This document shows positions 50,768 through 60,300 of a stretch of DNA of 64,000 bases, in pieces; the stretch's first letter is position 1, and each line of letters starts with the position of its first letter. The notes beneath the pieces were generated by a model. That model ran no database searches. It was not told the DNA's origin and saw only the letters and a list, made by a program, of their open reading frames with translations. The position numbers were made by a program, and so were the translations under genes. This DNA comes from Chitiniphilus purpureus (GTDB lineage Bacteria > Pseudomonadota > Gammaproteobacteria > Burkholderiales > Chitinibacteraceae), in NCBI RefSeq assembly GCF_025642115.1, contig NZ_CP106753.1, positions 3,907,501 through 3,971,500 of the forward strand. Reading direction: 5' to 3'.

Positions 50768-51369
50768 GAATCCCCCCCTGCGGCTCGCATTGATCGCGAA
50801 CGCGGAACTTGTTGGCATGTGTTATTGAATAAGGCGATTGCAGGTGCCGACCGGACGCGGACCATCACGCACTCGGTTCACCACGGTCAGGGGCACTGTT
50901 ATCGAGCAGTCAATCTTACAAACAGCTCAGGAAAACATTTCGGCTGGGCGAAAATACACGATATTCCATTTGACTACGATGACAGTTCCCGGGAAAGGGC
51001 TCTTTTGCCGACGAACGGTTTAAAAGCGCGATCCGCCGCTCAGTCAATCATGCTTTTGACATCATCAACAACCGGGACGCCGCGTGGATACAGCAGTGAC
51101 GGGACTTTACGGCCGACCCCACCTTTGCTCCCCATACTGCTGAAGCAATGCCGGGTTCGACAGCATTGCCGTTCATCCCTTGAGCCATGAAGGCGATGAA
51201 GACAGTGGGCAAGGAGATGTTGTCAGCAATGTTGCAAAGCAGATGCAAGGAGGGGGAGACGAGGGAAAAAGCATGGCAGCACACCAGGCAAGACCGCCGG
51301 CCCGGGCGCCGGGCCCGGGATCAGGACAGCCCCACGCCGCATAAGCAGCGGGCGCCGGACAGACAAGGC
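50768..51369. other. Intergenic region between hisG and the surface-protein run
   Basis: About 600 bases, AT-richer than its surroundings between 50890 and 51070. Short open frames exist on both strands, but none has a good ribosome-binding site or recognisable product. The promoter for the IPT gene most likely lies here. No tRNA, integrase or att-like direct repeat was seen at this island edge. Confidence 0.45.
51301..51319 (-). terminator. GC-only hairpin downstream of hisG
   Basis: CCCGGGC (51301-51307) pairs with GCCCGGG (51313-51319) across a 5-base loop, about 50 bases after the hisG stop. On the minus strand it is followed by only weak T content, with TTTTT 35 bases later, so an intrinsic terminator is possible but not certain. 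Confidence 0.35.
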
Positions 51370-52023
51370 TCAGGACTGCGACGCTTCCTGCCCCACGGCG
51401 CTGGTGAAGGCGTCGATCAAGGGCTGGATGCGGTCCTCCTTGAGCTTGAGCGCAGCCTGATTGACGATCAGCCGGCTGGAGATATCGCGGATATGCTCGA
51501 CCGCTTCGAGATTGTTGGCCTTGAGGGTACTGCCGGTGGACACCAGGTCGACGATGGCGTCCGCCAATCCCACCAATGGCGCCAGCTCCATCGAGCCGTA
51601 CAGCTTGATCAGGTCGACGTGCACGCCCTTGGCGGCAAAGTGCTCACGTGCCTGCTCGGTGTATTTGGTGGCGATGCGCAGCCGTGCACCCTGCTTGACC
51701 GCACCCTCGTAATCGAACCCGCGCTGCACCGCAACCATCAGCCGGCAGCGGGCGATCTGCAGGTCGAGCGGTTGATAGAGCCCCGATCCCCCGTGCTCGA
51801 TCAGCACATCGCGACCGGCAACCCCGAGGTCGGCGGCACCGTATTGCACATAGGTGGGCACATCGCTGGCACGGACGATGATCAGGCGCACATCATCGCG
51901 GTTGGTGCCGATGATCAGCTTGCGCGACGATTCGGGCGCCTCGGTGGGTACGATCCCTGCCGCAGCGAGCAGCGGCAGGGTTTCCTCGAAGATACGGCCT
52001 TTGGACAGAGCGATCGTGAGCAT
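51370..52023 (-). CDS. hisG: ATP phosphoribosyltransferase catalytic subunit HisG (short form)
   Basis: First enzyme of histidine synthesis, joining ATP and PRPP. The 217-residue length marks the short HisG form, which lacks the C-terminal ACT-like regulatory domain and works with HisZ, not encoded here. Motifs include [17 protein letters not shown] at the start, [13 protein letters not shown], and the PRPP-binding loop [18 protein letters not shown] at 52023 is 16 bases after the upstream gene stop. In related genomes hisD follows directly; here hisG is the last gene of its operon and hisD is 48.2 kb downstream. Confidence 0.96.
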   Translation of the reverse strand: MLTIALSKGRIFEETLPLLAAAGIVPTEAPESSRKLIIGTNRDDVRLIIVRASDVPTYVQYGAADLGVAGRDVLIEHGGSGLYQPLDLQIARCRLMVAVQRGFDYEGAVKQGARLRIATKYTEQAREHFAAKGVHVDLIKLYGSMELAPLVGLADAIVDLVSTGSTLKANNLEAVEHIRDISSRLIVNQAALKLKEDRIQPLIDAFTSAVGQEASQS

Positions 52024-52039
52024 GGGTTCTAGTTGGATA

Positions 52040-52444
52040 TCACTTGAATAGCTTGAGTGTCACCGGGTATCTGGACTGCCAGCCGTTGAGGGCCTTGGCG
52101 CCCTCCCACAGCGCGAACATGGCCGAGCCCAGCCCCACCCACCAGATCGGGAACACCGAATTGAACGCGCCCGCGGCGATCATCGCCAGCACGTAGAAGC
52201 ATCCCATCAGCAGCTGGAAGTTGCATGCCTGGACCGCGTGCTGTTCGACGAACTGCGAGTGCACCCGCGCGAACTGCAGCACCAGGAACGGGATCAGCAG
52301 CGCCAGCACCGGCATCGGCAGGTAGGGAATCCAGAACACGCCGGCCAGGTGCGCCAGCGCTGCGAAACCCTTCTCGTACTGGCCGGGCGGGCGCGGCTTG
52401 CCGTCGTCGTCGCCGCCCGAAGGTTTGGGATTGAGCGTCAGCAT
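52040..52444 (-). CDS. DUF4870-type small membrane protein
   Basis: This 134-residue protein has a charged, Pro/Gly-rich N-terminus, then [15 protein letters not shown], the opening typical of DUF4870 proteins. About three membrane segments follow ([47 protein letters not shown]). The function of the family is unknown. ATG at 52444 is 10 bases after the murA stop and the stop is 16 bases before hisG, so it travels in the murA-hisG transcript. Confidence 0.8.
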   Translation of the reverse strand: MLTLNPKPSGGDDDGKPRPPGQYEKGFAALAHLAGVFWIPYLPMPVLALLIPFLVLQFARVHSQFVEQHAVQACNFQLLMGCFYVLAMIAAGAFNSVFPIWWVGLGSAMFALWEGAKALNGWQSRYPVTLKLFK

Positions 52445-52454
52445 GGCAGCGTCC

Positions 52455-53765
<1,311 letters not shown>

Positions 53766-53801
53766 TTATGGCGCGTTGCACGGGCTTCGTGTTGCGGGAA
53801 G

Positions 53802-53981
53802 TCAGAGATATTTGGCCGCAAGCCAGACCAGGAGCGCGATGACCCAGGGCAGATTGGCAAGCGCGGCAAGCCTGGCGGCGCTACGCCCATTCTGCGGCGA
53901 TCGCGCGGCTTCGCGGGCCGCCGCGATTTTGGCGCGCTCGGCCTCGATCGCCTCGAGCCCGAAGCGGGAGGACTCGCTCAT
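53802..53981 (-). CDS. 59-residue single-span membrane peptide
   Basis: A 59-codon frame starts MSESSRFGLEAIEAERAKIA, with an amphipathic charged N-terminal half. It ends with one hydrophobic segment (LPWVIALLVWLAAKYL) that runs to the stop. Its ATG overlaps the ibaG stop (ATGA), which strongly suggests real translation. No family is recognised. It sits between ibaG and the hairpin before murA, so it may be the last gene of the mla-ibaG transcript. Confidence 0.6.
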   Translation of the reverse strand: MSESSRFGLEAIEAERAKIAAAREAARSPQNGRSAARLAALANLPWVIALLVWLAAKYL

Positions 53982-54214
53982 TGCGCGACTTCCGCGGGCG
54001 TTTTGGTCGCACGCAGTGACAGCGCGTGCAGCTCGCCCGAATCGAGCTTGGCCTTGAGCCTTTCCTTGACCAGACGATGACGGTCCAGGAGCTTGAGCCC
54101 GTCGAAGGCCGTGGAAACGATGCTGGCATAGAAATGATGACCGTCACCTTCGACGTCCACCTGGGTACAGGGCAGCGCCGCTTCGATCAGCGCCTTCAAT
54201 TCGTTCGGATGCAT
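53978..54214 (-). CDS. ibaG: BolA/IbaG-family protein
   Basis: This 78-residue member of the BolA/IbaG family starts MHPNELKALIEAALPCTQVDVEGDG. The family loop HHFYASIVSTAFDGLKLLDRHRLV contains the conserved His residues and the helix-turn-helix-like RHRLV. These proteins pair with monothiol glutaredoxins and Fe-S clusters. Placement directly upstream of murA and after mla genes is typical of many proteobacteria, supporting IbaG rather than BolA itself. Confidence 0.88.
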   Translation of the reverse strand: MHPNELKALIEAALPCTQVDVEGDGHHFYASIVSTAFDGLKLLDRHRLVKERLKAKLDSGELHALSLRATKTPAEVAQ

Positions 54215-54221
54215 AAGCGGA

Positions 54222-54977
54222 TCAATGCCTTATCTTGAAGCCGGATCTTATCAGCCAGTAGGCCAGTGCAGCCAGGGCAAGAAAGAACCCGGAAACCACG
54301 GCAAGCGCAAACCACGGCGAGACGTCACCGACGCCGAAGAAACCGTAGCGAAAACCGTCGATCATGTAGAACACCGGATTCCAGTGCGAAACGGCCTGCC
54401 AGAACGGCGGCAGGCTGTGGATGGAGTAGAACACCCCGGACAGGAAGGTGAGCGGCATGATGAGGAAGTTCTGGAACGCCGCGAGCTGGTCGAACTTCTC
54501 GGCCCAGATCCCTGCGATCACTCCCAGCACCGCCATCACCGCGCACCCCAACAACGCAAACGCGGCCACCCACAACGGATGGACCAGCTCGGGCACCGCA
54601 AACCACAGCGTCACCGCCAGCACCCCCAGCCCCACCACCAGGCCGCGGACCACGGCAGCAAGCACGTAGGCGGCGAAAAACTCGAAATGCGACAACGGCG
54701 GCAGCAGGATGAACACCAGATTGCCGGTGATCTTGGACTGGATCAGGCTGGAGCTGGTGTTGGAGAACGCATTCTGCAGCATGCTCATCATCGCCAGACC
54801 CGGAATCAGGAAGGCGGTATAGCGCACGCCCGGGTAGGGCTCCACATGCGCGTCGAGCACATGGGCGAAGATCAGAAGGTACAACAGGCCGGTCAGCACC
54901 GGCGCGGCCACGGTCTGGAAGGCAACCTTCCAGAAGCGCAGCAACTCCTTGTAGAACAACGTACGAAAGCCGGTCAT
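54222..54977 (-). CDS. ABC-2 type transporter permease
   Basis: This 251-residue permease has six predicted membrane segments. The ABC-2 signature reads FQNFLIMPLTFLSGVFYSIHSLP near residue 180. It resembles the YadH family, paired with a YadG-type ATPase; substrates of such exporters are not established. The frame is open to 55277, but MTGFRTLFYKELLRFWK at 54977 fits the family, and this ATG overlaps the GNAT stop (ATGA). It is separated from its ATPase by the GNAT gene. Confidence 0.88.
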   Translation of the reverse strand: MTGFRTLFYKELLRFWKVAFQTVAAPVLTGLLYLLIFAHVLDAHVEPYPGVRYTAFLIPGLAMMSMLQNAFSNTSSSLIQSKITGNLVFILLPPLSHFEFFAAYVLAAVVRGLVVGLGVLAVTLWFAVPELVHPLWVAAFALLGCAVMAVLGVIAGIWAEKFDQLAAFQNFLIMPLTFLSGVFYSIHSLPPFWQAVSHWNPVFYMIDGFRYGFFGVGDVSPWFALAVVSGFFLALAALAYWLIRSGFKIRH

Positions 54978-55411
54978 GATCTCGAAGCGATGGTTTTGAC
55001 AAAACGCTGGCCGGTGCTGGCATAGCCCCGATGGCGATAGAAATCCTGGGCTTCCTGCCGCTGCGCACCGGCGTTGAGCATCATCACGCCGGCACCGCGC
55101 TCGGCCGCCCACTGCTCGGCCAGATCCAGCAGCGCGCTGCCCAGTCCGCGCTGGCGCAGCGGCTCGTCGACCACCAGCGCCACGATGCGCACATAGGCGC
55201 CGTCCTTTTCGATATACCAACCGAGCGACGTCGCCACCATGCCGACAATACGCCCGTCCAGGTCGGCCACGAAGCAACCGTAGCCACCGGCACGCTCCAG
55301 GTTGGCCAGGCGGATGGCCACCGCCTCCTCGTCGCTGGGATACCCCAGCTGCGCCAACAGCGCGGCGATCCCGGCGGCATCCTGTTCGGTTGCGGCGCGC
55401 AGGATCGGCAT
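54974..55411 (-). CDS. GNAT-family N-acetyltransferase
   Basis: This 145-residue protein starts MPILRAATEQDAAGIAALL. The acetyl-CoA binding motif reads VVDEPLRQRGLGSALLDLAEQWA (R/Q-x-x-G-x-G/A), and the C-terminal part reads YRHRGYASTGQRFVK. The substrate is unknown. It lies between the ATPase (2-base gap) and the permease (ATGA overlap) of one ABC exporter, which is an unusual place for an acetyltransferase. Confidence 0.88.
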   Translation of the reverse strand: MPILRAATEQDAAGIAALLAQLGYPSDEEAVAIRLANLERAGGYGCFVADLDGRIVGMVATSLGWYIEKDGAYVRIVALVVDEPLRQRGLGSALLDLAEQWAAERGAGVMMLNAGAQRQEAQDFYRHRGYASTGQRFVKTIASRS

Positions 55412-55413
55412 CT

Positions 55414-56319
55414 TCAGTCCATGCGCCCCTGGCGCATCATATCGACGAAGATATCCTCCAGGTCGGGCTTGTCGACCTCGATATCGCGCACACGGATGCC
55501 GTCTGCCTGCAGCGCCGCCAGCACACCGGCAAGCGCATCGGGACCGGACAGCTTGAGCGCATAGCCCTCGTCGCGCTCGGCGGTGAGCAGGGGCGCCAGC
55601 GCGGCAGGCAGACGCGCGGGCTCCAGCCGTAGGAACAGACTGCGTGCCTTGTCGCGCTTCATCAGCGCGTGCTTGTCCTCCAGCGCCAGCAACCGGCCTT
55701 CCTTGAGCATGGCGATGCGGTTGCACAGCTCCTCTGCTTCTTCGAGGTAATGCGTCGTCAGCACGATGGTATGCCCCGCTTCATTGAGCCTGCGGATGAA
55801 GGCCCACAACGTCTGACGCAGTTCGACGTCAACGCCGGCGGTGGGTTCGTCCAGCACGATCACCGGCGGCCTGTGCACCAGCGCCTGCGCCACCATCACC
55901 CGCCGCTTCATGCCGCCGGACAACGCGCGCATATTGCTGTCGGCCTTGGCACTCAGACCCAGGCTTGCCAGGATCTCGTCGATCCAGTCGTCGTTGTGCC
56001 TGATCCCAAAATAACCCGACTGGAAACGCAGCGTTTCGCGCACCGTGAAAAACGGATCGAACACCAGCTCCTGCGGCACGATGCCGACCGCGCGGCGCGC
56101 GGCGCGGTAATCCCGGACCACGTCGTGCCCCATCACCGTCACCCGCCCGGCATCGGCATGCGCCAACCCGCCCAGGATGGAGATCAGCGTGGTCTTGCCA
56201 GCGCCGTTGGGGCCGAGCAATGCGAAGAAATCGCCAGGCTCGACACAGAAACTCACGCCCGAGAGCGCCTGCAGCGCCCCATAGCGCTTGAAGACATCGT
56301 CAAAGACGATGGCGCTCAC
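55414..56319 (-). CDS. ABC exporter ATPase (YadG-like)
   Basis: This 301-residue ATPase carries Walker A GPNGAGKTT, the signature LSGGMKRR, Walker B VIVLDEPTAG and the switch His in TTHYLEEAE. A C-terminal extension of about 80 residues ends DLEDIFVDMMRQGR. It should energise the permease at 54222-54977. Its ATG overlaps the mlaA stop (ATGA). Confidence 0.92.
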   Translation of the reverse strand: MSAIVFDDVFKRYGALQALSGVSFCVEPGDFFALLGPNGAGKTTLISILGGLAHADAGRVTVMGHDVVRDYRAARRAVGIVPQELVFDPFFTVRETLRFQSGYFGIRHNDDWIDEILASLGLSAKADSNMRALSGGMKRRVMVAQALVHRPPVIVLDEPTAGVDVELRQTLWAFIRRLNEAGHTIVLTTHYLEEAEELCNRIAMLKEGRLLALEDKHALMKRDKARSLFLRLEPARLPAALAPLLTAERDEGYALKLSGPDALAGVLAALQADGIRVRDIEVDKPDLEDIFVDMMRQGRMD

Positions 56320-57122
56320 GGCATCACCGCGCCGCTGGCCACGACGGCCGCCGGTTCGGAAGCCGGTGTTGCCGCAGGCGTGGAGGCGTCCTGTGGCGTG
56401 GGGCCGGGATCGAAATAGTCCTCCTCGCCCTCGGACCCCATCGGCAACGGATGCGGCGGATGGCCGTCGTGGATACGGTTCCAGCGCCGTTGCAGATAGG
56501 CATCGCGCACGTAGGCGTACTCATCCGGCTGCACTTCGAGCAGCTTGTCGACCGGCAGCAGCTGCGCGCGGCGGTCCAACACATAGAACGTGTAGTAGCC
56601 GACATCCCAGGCAGTGCTGTCGATGAAGTCCAGCGGCGCGATCAGCGCACGCGCCACCGGTTCGGCGCTGTCGCGCACCGTCAATGGTCCGTAGAACGGC
56701 AGGATCAGATAGGCCCCGCTCGGCACGCCATAGAATCCGAGCACCTGCCCGAAGTCCTCCTCGCCTTTCTTCATCCCCAACGGCGTGCCCCAATCGATCA
56801 GACCGGCAAGGCCCGCCGTGGTATTGACCAGCACCCGGCTGCCGCTGTGCACCGCATCGGTCCCCTTGAACTGCAACAGGGCGGCGAGCGTGGAAAAAAG
56901 GTCGTCGAGGTTGCCGAAGAAGTTGCGCACGCCGGTCTGCACCGGCTGCGGGGCATGCCGTACATAGGCTTCGGTGGTGGGCTTGAGCACCGCGCGATCG
57001 ATCGCCTTGTTGAAGGCATAGGTCTTGCGGTTGACCGGTTCGAGCGGGTCGTAATAATTCTGTGGCGTGGCGCAACCGGCCAGCAGCACGGTCAGCACGA
57101 GCGCGAGGCTGCTGCGCTTCAT
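56316..57122 (-). CDS. mlaA: Outer-membrane lipoprotein MlaA
   Basis: MlaA removes misplaced phospholipids from the outer leaflet of the outer membrane and passes them to MlaC. This 268-residue lipoprotein has the lipobox LLAGC (Cys17). Family motifs are DPLEPVNRKTYAFNKAID, NFFGNLDDLFSTLAALLQ, GLIDWGTPLGM and LILPFYGPLTVRDS. The C-terminus carries an extra Pro/Ala-rich tail of about 50 residues. It overlaps mlaB and the ABC ATPase gene by 4 bases each. Confidence 0.95.
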   Translation of the reverse strand: MKRSSLALVLTVLLAGCATPQNYYDPLEPVNRKTYAFNKAIDRAVLKPTTEAYVRHAPQPVQTGVRNFFGNLDDLFSTLAALLQFKGTDAVHSGSRVLVNTTAGLAGLIDWGTPLGMKKGEEDFGQVLGFYGVPSGAYLILPFYGPLTVRDSAEPVARALIAPLDFIDSTAWDVGYYTFYVLDRRAQLLPVDKLLEVQPDEYAYVRDAYLQRRWNRIHDGHPPHPLPMGSEGEEDYFDPGPTPQDASTPAATPASEPAAVVASGAVMP

Positions 57123-57391
57123 AGGGATTCCCGGGCAAAGGGCAACAGGTCGGTCACACCGTAAAGACGTGCCAGCTGCAGCAGGCCGCCGGGTGCGCCG
57201 ACGACGGACAGACGCGTACCGCCGGCCAGCGCACGTCGCTGCCAGGCGAGCAACAACGCCAGCGCCGCGGAGTCGGCGCGGGTGACGCCGGATAGGTCCA
57301 GCGTCAGCGCCTCGCCGGCGACCCGCAGCTCGTCGAGCCGCCGCGCAGCATGCGCCAGGGTCAATTCACCGCTCAGCGCCACACTGTTCAC
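57119..57391 (-). CDS. mlaB: MlaB, STAS-domain subunit of the Mla transporter
   Basis: This 90-residue STAS-domain protein starts with GTG (MNSVALSGELTLAHA). The core LTLDLSGVTRADSAALALLLAW matches the MlaB switch motif (D-S-A/S). MlaB binds the MlaF ATPase and is needed for activity. It overlaps the mlaC stop as GTGA and the mlaA start as ATGA. Confidence 0.9.
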   Translation of the reverse strand: MNSVALSGELTLAHAARRLDELRVAGEALTLDLSGVTRADSAALALLLAWQRRALAGGTRLSVVGAPGGLLQLARLYGVTDLLPFARESL

Positions 57392-57996
57392 TTGGACGTC
57401 GTCCCGCTCTTGAGTGCGCTGTTGCGCTCGGACAGGAGCCTGATCAGACCATCGATGCCGTCCTTGCGGATCACGGCGCTGAACTGATTGCGGTTGTTGA
57501 CGATGAAGCTGATGCCGTCCACCGAGATATCGAACACCTTCCAGCCCTGGCCGGTCTTCTCGAAGCTGAAATCGACAGGGATCGGCTTCTGCCCAGGCAA
57601 CGACACCTCGGTCCGCACGCTCTGCTCATCCGGCAACGACCCGGGGCGCGCGCCCTTCACTTCCACCTGTGCGTTCTTGTACACCGTGAGCGCGGACAGA
57701 TAGGTGCGTACCAGCATGGTGCGGAATTCCCGGGTCAGCGCCTGCTGCTGCTCAGGCGTCGCGGTGCGCCAGTGCCGGCCGACAGCGAGCGCCGTCATCC
57801 GGGTGTAGTCGGCCAACGGGGCCACGCGCAGATCGACGAGGTCGCGCACCTTGAGCGGATCTTTCTCGTTGGACTTGATGATGCCCAGTACATCATCGCT
57901 GACCTTGCGCACGATCTGTTCGGGGGGATCGGCAGGTGCCGCCAACGCCGACAAGGGCATCAACGCAAGGCACAGCCACGCGATGAATCGTTTCAT
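57388..57996 (-). CDS. mlaC: Periplasmic phospholipid-binding protein MlaC
   Basis: MlaC carries phospholipid across the periplasm between MlaA and MlaFEDB. This 202-residue protein has a signal peptide (LALMPLSALAAPADPP). Family patterns are VAPLADYTRMTALAVGRHWRTATPEQQQALTREF and GWKVFDISVDGISFIVNNRNQF. ATG at 57996 overlaps the mlaD stop (ATGA). Confidence 0.95.
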   Translation of the reverse strand: MKRFIAWLCLALMPLSALAAPADPPEQIVRKVSDDVLGIIKSNEKDPLKVRDLVDLRVAPLADYTRMTALAVGRHWRTATPEQQQALTREFRTMLVRTYLSALTVYKNAQVEVKGARPGSLPDEQSVRTEVSLPGQKPIPVDFSFEKTGQGWKVFDISVDGISFIVNNRNQFSAVIRKDGIDGLIRLLSERNSALKSGTTSK

Positions 57997-58481
57997 TGAG
58001 ATTGCTCCGTATTCGTTTGTTCGCCAGCCGTTTCCGCCTTCGAGAACAGGAAGCGGCTGATCAATTGCTCAAGCACGATGGCCGACGATGTGATTGCGAT
58101 GCGCCCGCCCGCATCCAGTTCCTTGTCGTCCGCACCGGGTTCCAGTCCGATGTACTGCTCGCCCAGCAATCCGGAGGTGAGGATCTGGGCGCTGCTGTCA
58201 CGGCTGAAGCGATAGCGGCTGTCCAACGCAAGCGTCACCCGCGCCACGTACAGCTTCGGGTCGAGCTCGATCTGCGTCACCCGTCCGACCACCACGCCCG
58301 CGCTCTTGACCGGGGCACGTGGCTTCAGGCCGCCGATGTTTTCGAACTCCGCGGTCACCTCGTAGGTGCTGGACGCCGGCAGGACGCTGTCGTTGCTGAC
58401 CTTGAGCGCGAGGAACAGCAGCGCCGCTGCGCCGGCCAGCGCGAACAGGCCCACCCAGAGGTCGATCATTCTACGTTGCAT
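57993..58481 (-). CDS. mlaD: MlaD, MCE-domain subunit of the Mla transporter
   Basis: This 162-residue protein has an N-terminal membrane anchor (MIDLWVGLFALAGAAALLFLAL). Its single MCE domain (YEVTAEFENIGGLKPRAPVKSAGVVVGRV...LLGEQYIGLEPG) forms the hexameric lipid tunnel. The start MQRRMIDLW at 58481 is preferred over an upstream in-frame ATG because it fits the anchor. It lies 22 bases after mlaE. Confidence 0.95.
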   Translation of the reverse strand: MQRRMIDLWVGLFALAGAAALLFLALKVSNDSVLPASSTYEVTAEFENIGGLKPRAPVKSAGVVVGRVTQIELDPKLYVARVTLALDSRYRFSRDSSAQILTSGLLGEQYIGLEPGADDKELDAGGRIAITSSAIVLEQLISRFLFSKAETAGEQTNTEQSQ

Positions 58482-58503
58482 GATTTGTATTCCAAGTGAA
58501 TCC

Positions 58504-59307
58504 TCACGCTCCACGGAACATGAAGGCGGTCAGGACGAAATCCAATGCCAGGATCACCAGTGCGCTGGTCACCACGGTGCGGGTGGTGGCGCGCGAGACA
58601 CCCTCGGCGGTCGGAGTCGCGTCATAGCCTTCGAACACCGCGATCAGGCTGACCGCAAGGCCGAAGAAGGCACTCTTGATCACGCCATTGAGCACATCCG
58701 AGCGAAAATCGACTGCGCTTTGCATCTGCGACCAGAAGCTGCCGGCATCGAGCCCCAGGAGCTGCACCCCGATCAGATAGCCGCCGAATATCCCCATCGC
58801 GCTGAACAGCGCCGCCAGCAGCGGCATCGAGATCACCCCGCCCCAGAATCGGGGTGCAACCACCCGGGCGAGCGGGTTGACCGCCATCATCTCCATCGCC
58901 GCCAGCTGCTCGGTCGTTTTCATCAGCCCGATCTCGGCAGTGATGGCACTGCCGGCACGGCTGGCGAACAGCAACGCGGCAACCACCGGGCCCAGTTCAC
59001 GCACCAGCGACAGGGCCACCAGGATGCCCAGCGACGAGGAGGCGCCGAAGCGCACCAGCGTGTCGTAGCCCTGCAGTGCCAGCACCATGCCGACGAACAG
59101 GCCGGAGACGACGATGATCAGCACCGACAGCACGCCGGCAAACCAGATCTCGCGCAGGATCAGGCCAAAGCGCAGCCAGGCGGCCGGCGAATGCCGCAGC
59201 AATGCAATGAAGAAGCGGCAGGCAAATCCCAGCTTGATCAGCATGTCGGTCAACGGCGCGCCGATCCGCCGCACCCCGTTGGCCAGGACCTGCAGATAGT
59301 CAGCCAT
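58504..59307 (-). CDS. mlaE: MlaE, permease subunit of the Mla transporter
   Basis: This 267-residue permease has about five membrane segments. It shows the MlaE pattern VLSVLIIVVSGLFVGMVLALQGYDTLVRFG and LGPVVAALLFASRAGSAITAEIGLMKTTEQLAAMEMMAVNP, with the coupling-helix EIG/MKTTEQ segment. The start MADYLQVLANGVRRIG overlaps the mlaF stop by 8 bases. Confidence 0.96.
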   Translation of the reverse strand: MADYLQVLANGVRRIGAPLTDMLIKLGFACRFFIALLRHSPAAWLRFGLILREIWFAGVLSVLIIVVSGLFVGMVLALQGYDTLVRFGASSSLGILVALSLVRELGPVVAALLFASRAGSAITAEIGLMKTTEQLAAMEMMAVNPLARVVAPRFWGGVISMPLLAALFSAMGIFGGYLIGVQLLGLDAGSFWSQMQSAVDFRSDVLNGVIKSAFFGLAVSLIAVFEGYDATPTAEGVSRATTRTVVTSALVILALDFVLTAFMFRGA

Positions 59308-60109
59308 GCGCCGCCCCCAGCCCCAACTGCTCGGCATAGGGCGGGGCCGGCTTGTGGAACGCCACCGGACCATCCTTGTGACCATTGATGAACTGACGAA
59401 CGAAGGGATGATCGGAGGCACGCACTTCGTCGGGCGAACCCTCAGCGATCACGCGGCCGTCGGCCAGGAAATAGACACGGTCGACGATGGCGAGCGATTC
59501 GGCGACGTCATGCGTGACCACGATCGAGGCCGCGCCCAATGCATCGTTCAGCTCGCGGATCAGCGAACCGATGGTGGTCAGGGAGATCGGATCCAATCCG
59601 GTAAACGGTTCGTCGTACAGCATCAGCAAGGGATCGAGCGCGATCGCCCGGGCGAGCGCCACGCGCCGCGCCATGCCGCCGGACAACTCGGCCGGCATCA
59701 GCGTCGCCGCCCCGCGCAACCCCACCGCCTGCAGCTTCATCAACACCAGATCACGGATCAGCACCTCAGGCAGATCGGTACGCTCGCGCAAAGGGAAGGC
59801 GACGTTGTCGAACACGGACAGATCGGTGAACAGCGCACCGAACTGGAACAGCATGCCCATTTTCTTACGCCGCTCGTACAAGGCGCGCTCATCCAGTCCG
59901 TCCAGCACCTCACCGTCGAACTCAACGCCGCCGGCTCCGGCCCGCAACTGACCACCGATCAGGCGCAGCAGCGTGGTCTTACCCGAGCCCGAGCCCCCCA
60001 TGATGGCAACCACCTGCCCTGGCATCACCGTCAGCGAAACCTCGCGCAACACCACGGCTTCGCCATAGGCGAAATGGACGCGATCGAAGCGGACCAAGGG
60101 TTTAGCCAT
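59300..60109 (-). CDS. mlaF: MlaF, ATPase of the Mla transporter
   Basis: This 269-residue ATPase drives phospholipid transport between the membranes. Walker A is GGSGSGKTT, the signature LSGGMARR, Walker B LLMLYDEPFTGLD and the switch His VVTHDV. The frame is open to 60262, but MAKPLVRFDRVHFAYGEA at 60109 is the family start. It is the first gene of the mla operon; the promoter should lie in the 60110-60300 gap. Confidence 0.95.
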   Translation of the reverse strand: MAKPLVRFDRVHFAYGEAVVLREVSLTVMPGQVVAIMGGSGSGKTTLLRLIGGQLRAGAGGVEFDGEVLDGLDERALYERRKKMGMLFQFGALFTDLSVFDNVAFPLRERTDLPEVLIRDLVLMKLQAVGLRGAATLMPAELSGGMARRVALARAIALDPLLMLYDEPFTGLDPISLTTIGSLIRELNDALGAASIVVTHDVAESLAIVDRVYFLADGRVIAEGSPDEVRASDHPFVRQFINGHKDGPVAFHKPAPPYAEQLGLGAAHG

Positions 60110-60300
60110 CTTTAGACTGGGGAGTACAAACCGGCATTTTAGGAGTTTGGCGGCCCGCTCGCTAGTGCAACGCAGCACAAATCCATGCAGGACAAGCAGA
60201 GGCAATGTCTGCCGTTCGTCAACTCCCCCACACAAAACATGACAAATGACTATACCAACCAAATCACAAACTTACTCATGACAAAATTTTATTTAACAAT
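60110..60300. promoter_or_regulatory. Divergent promoter region between mlaF and mshL
   Basis: This 191-bp gap separates the divergent mla and msh operons. The right half (60236-60300) is strikingly AT-rich for this genome (TTTTATTTAACAATATG at its end) and probably holds the mshL promoter. No unambiguous -35/-10 pair was found for either direction. Confidence 0.5.

Noticed and set aside
51048..51284. 78-codon minus-strand frame beside hisG
   Set aside because: No ribosome-binding site, no domain, and it lies in an AT-shifted intergenic stretch.
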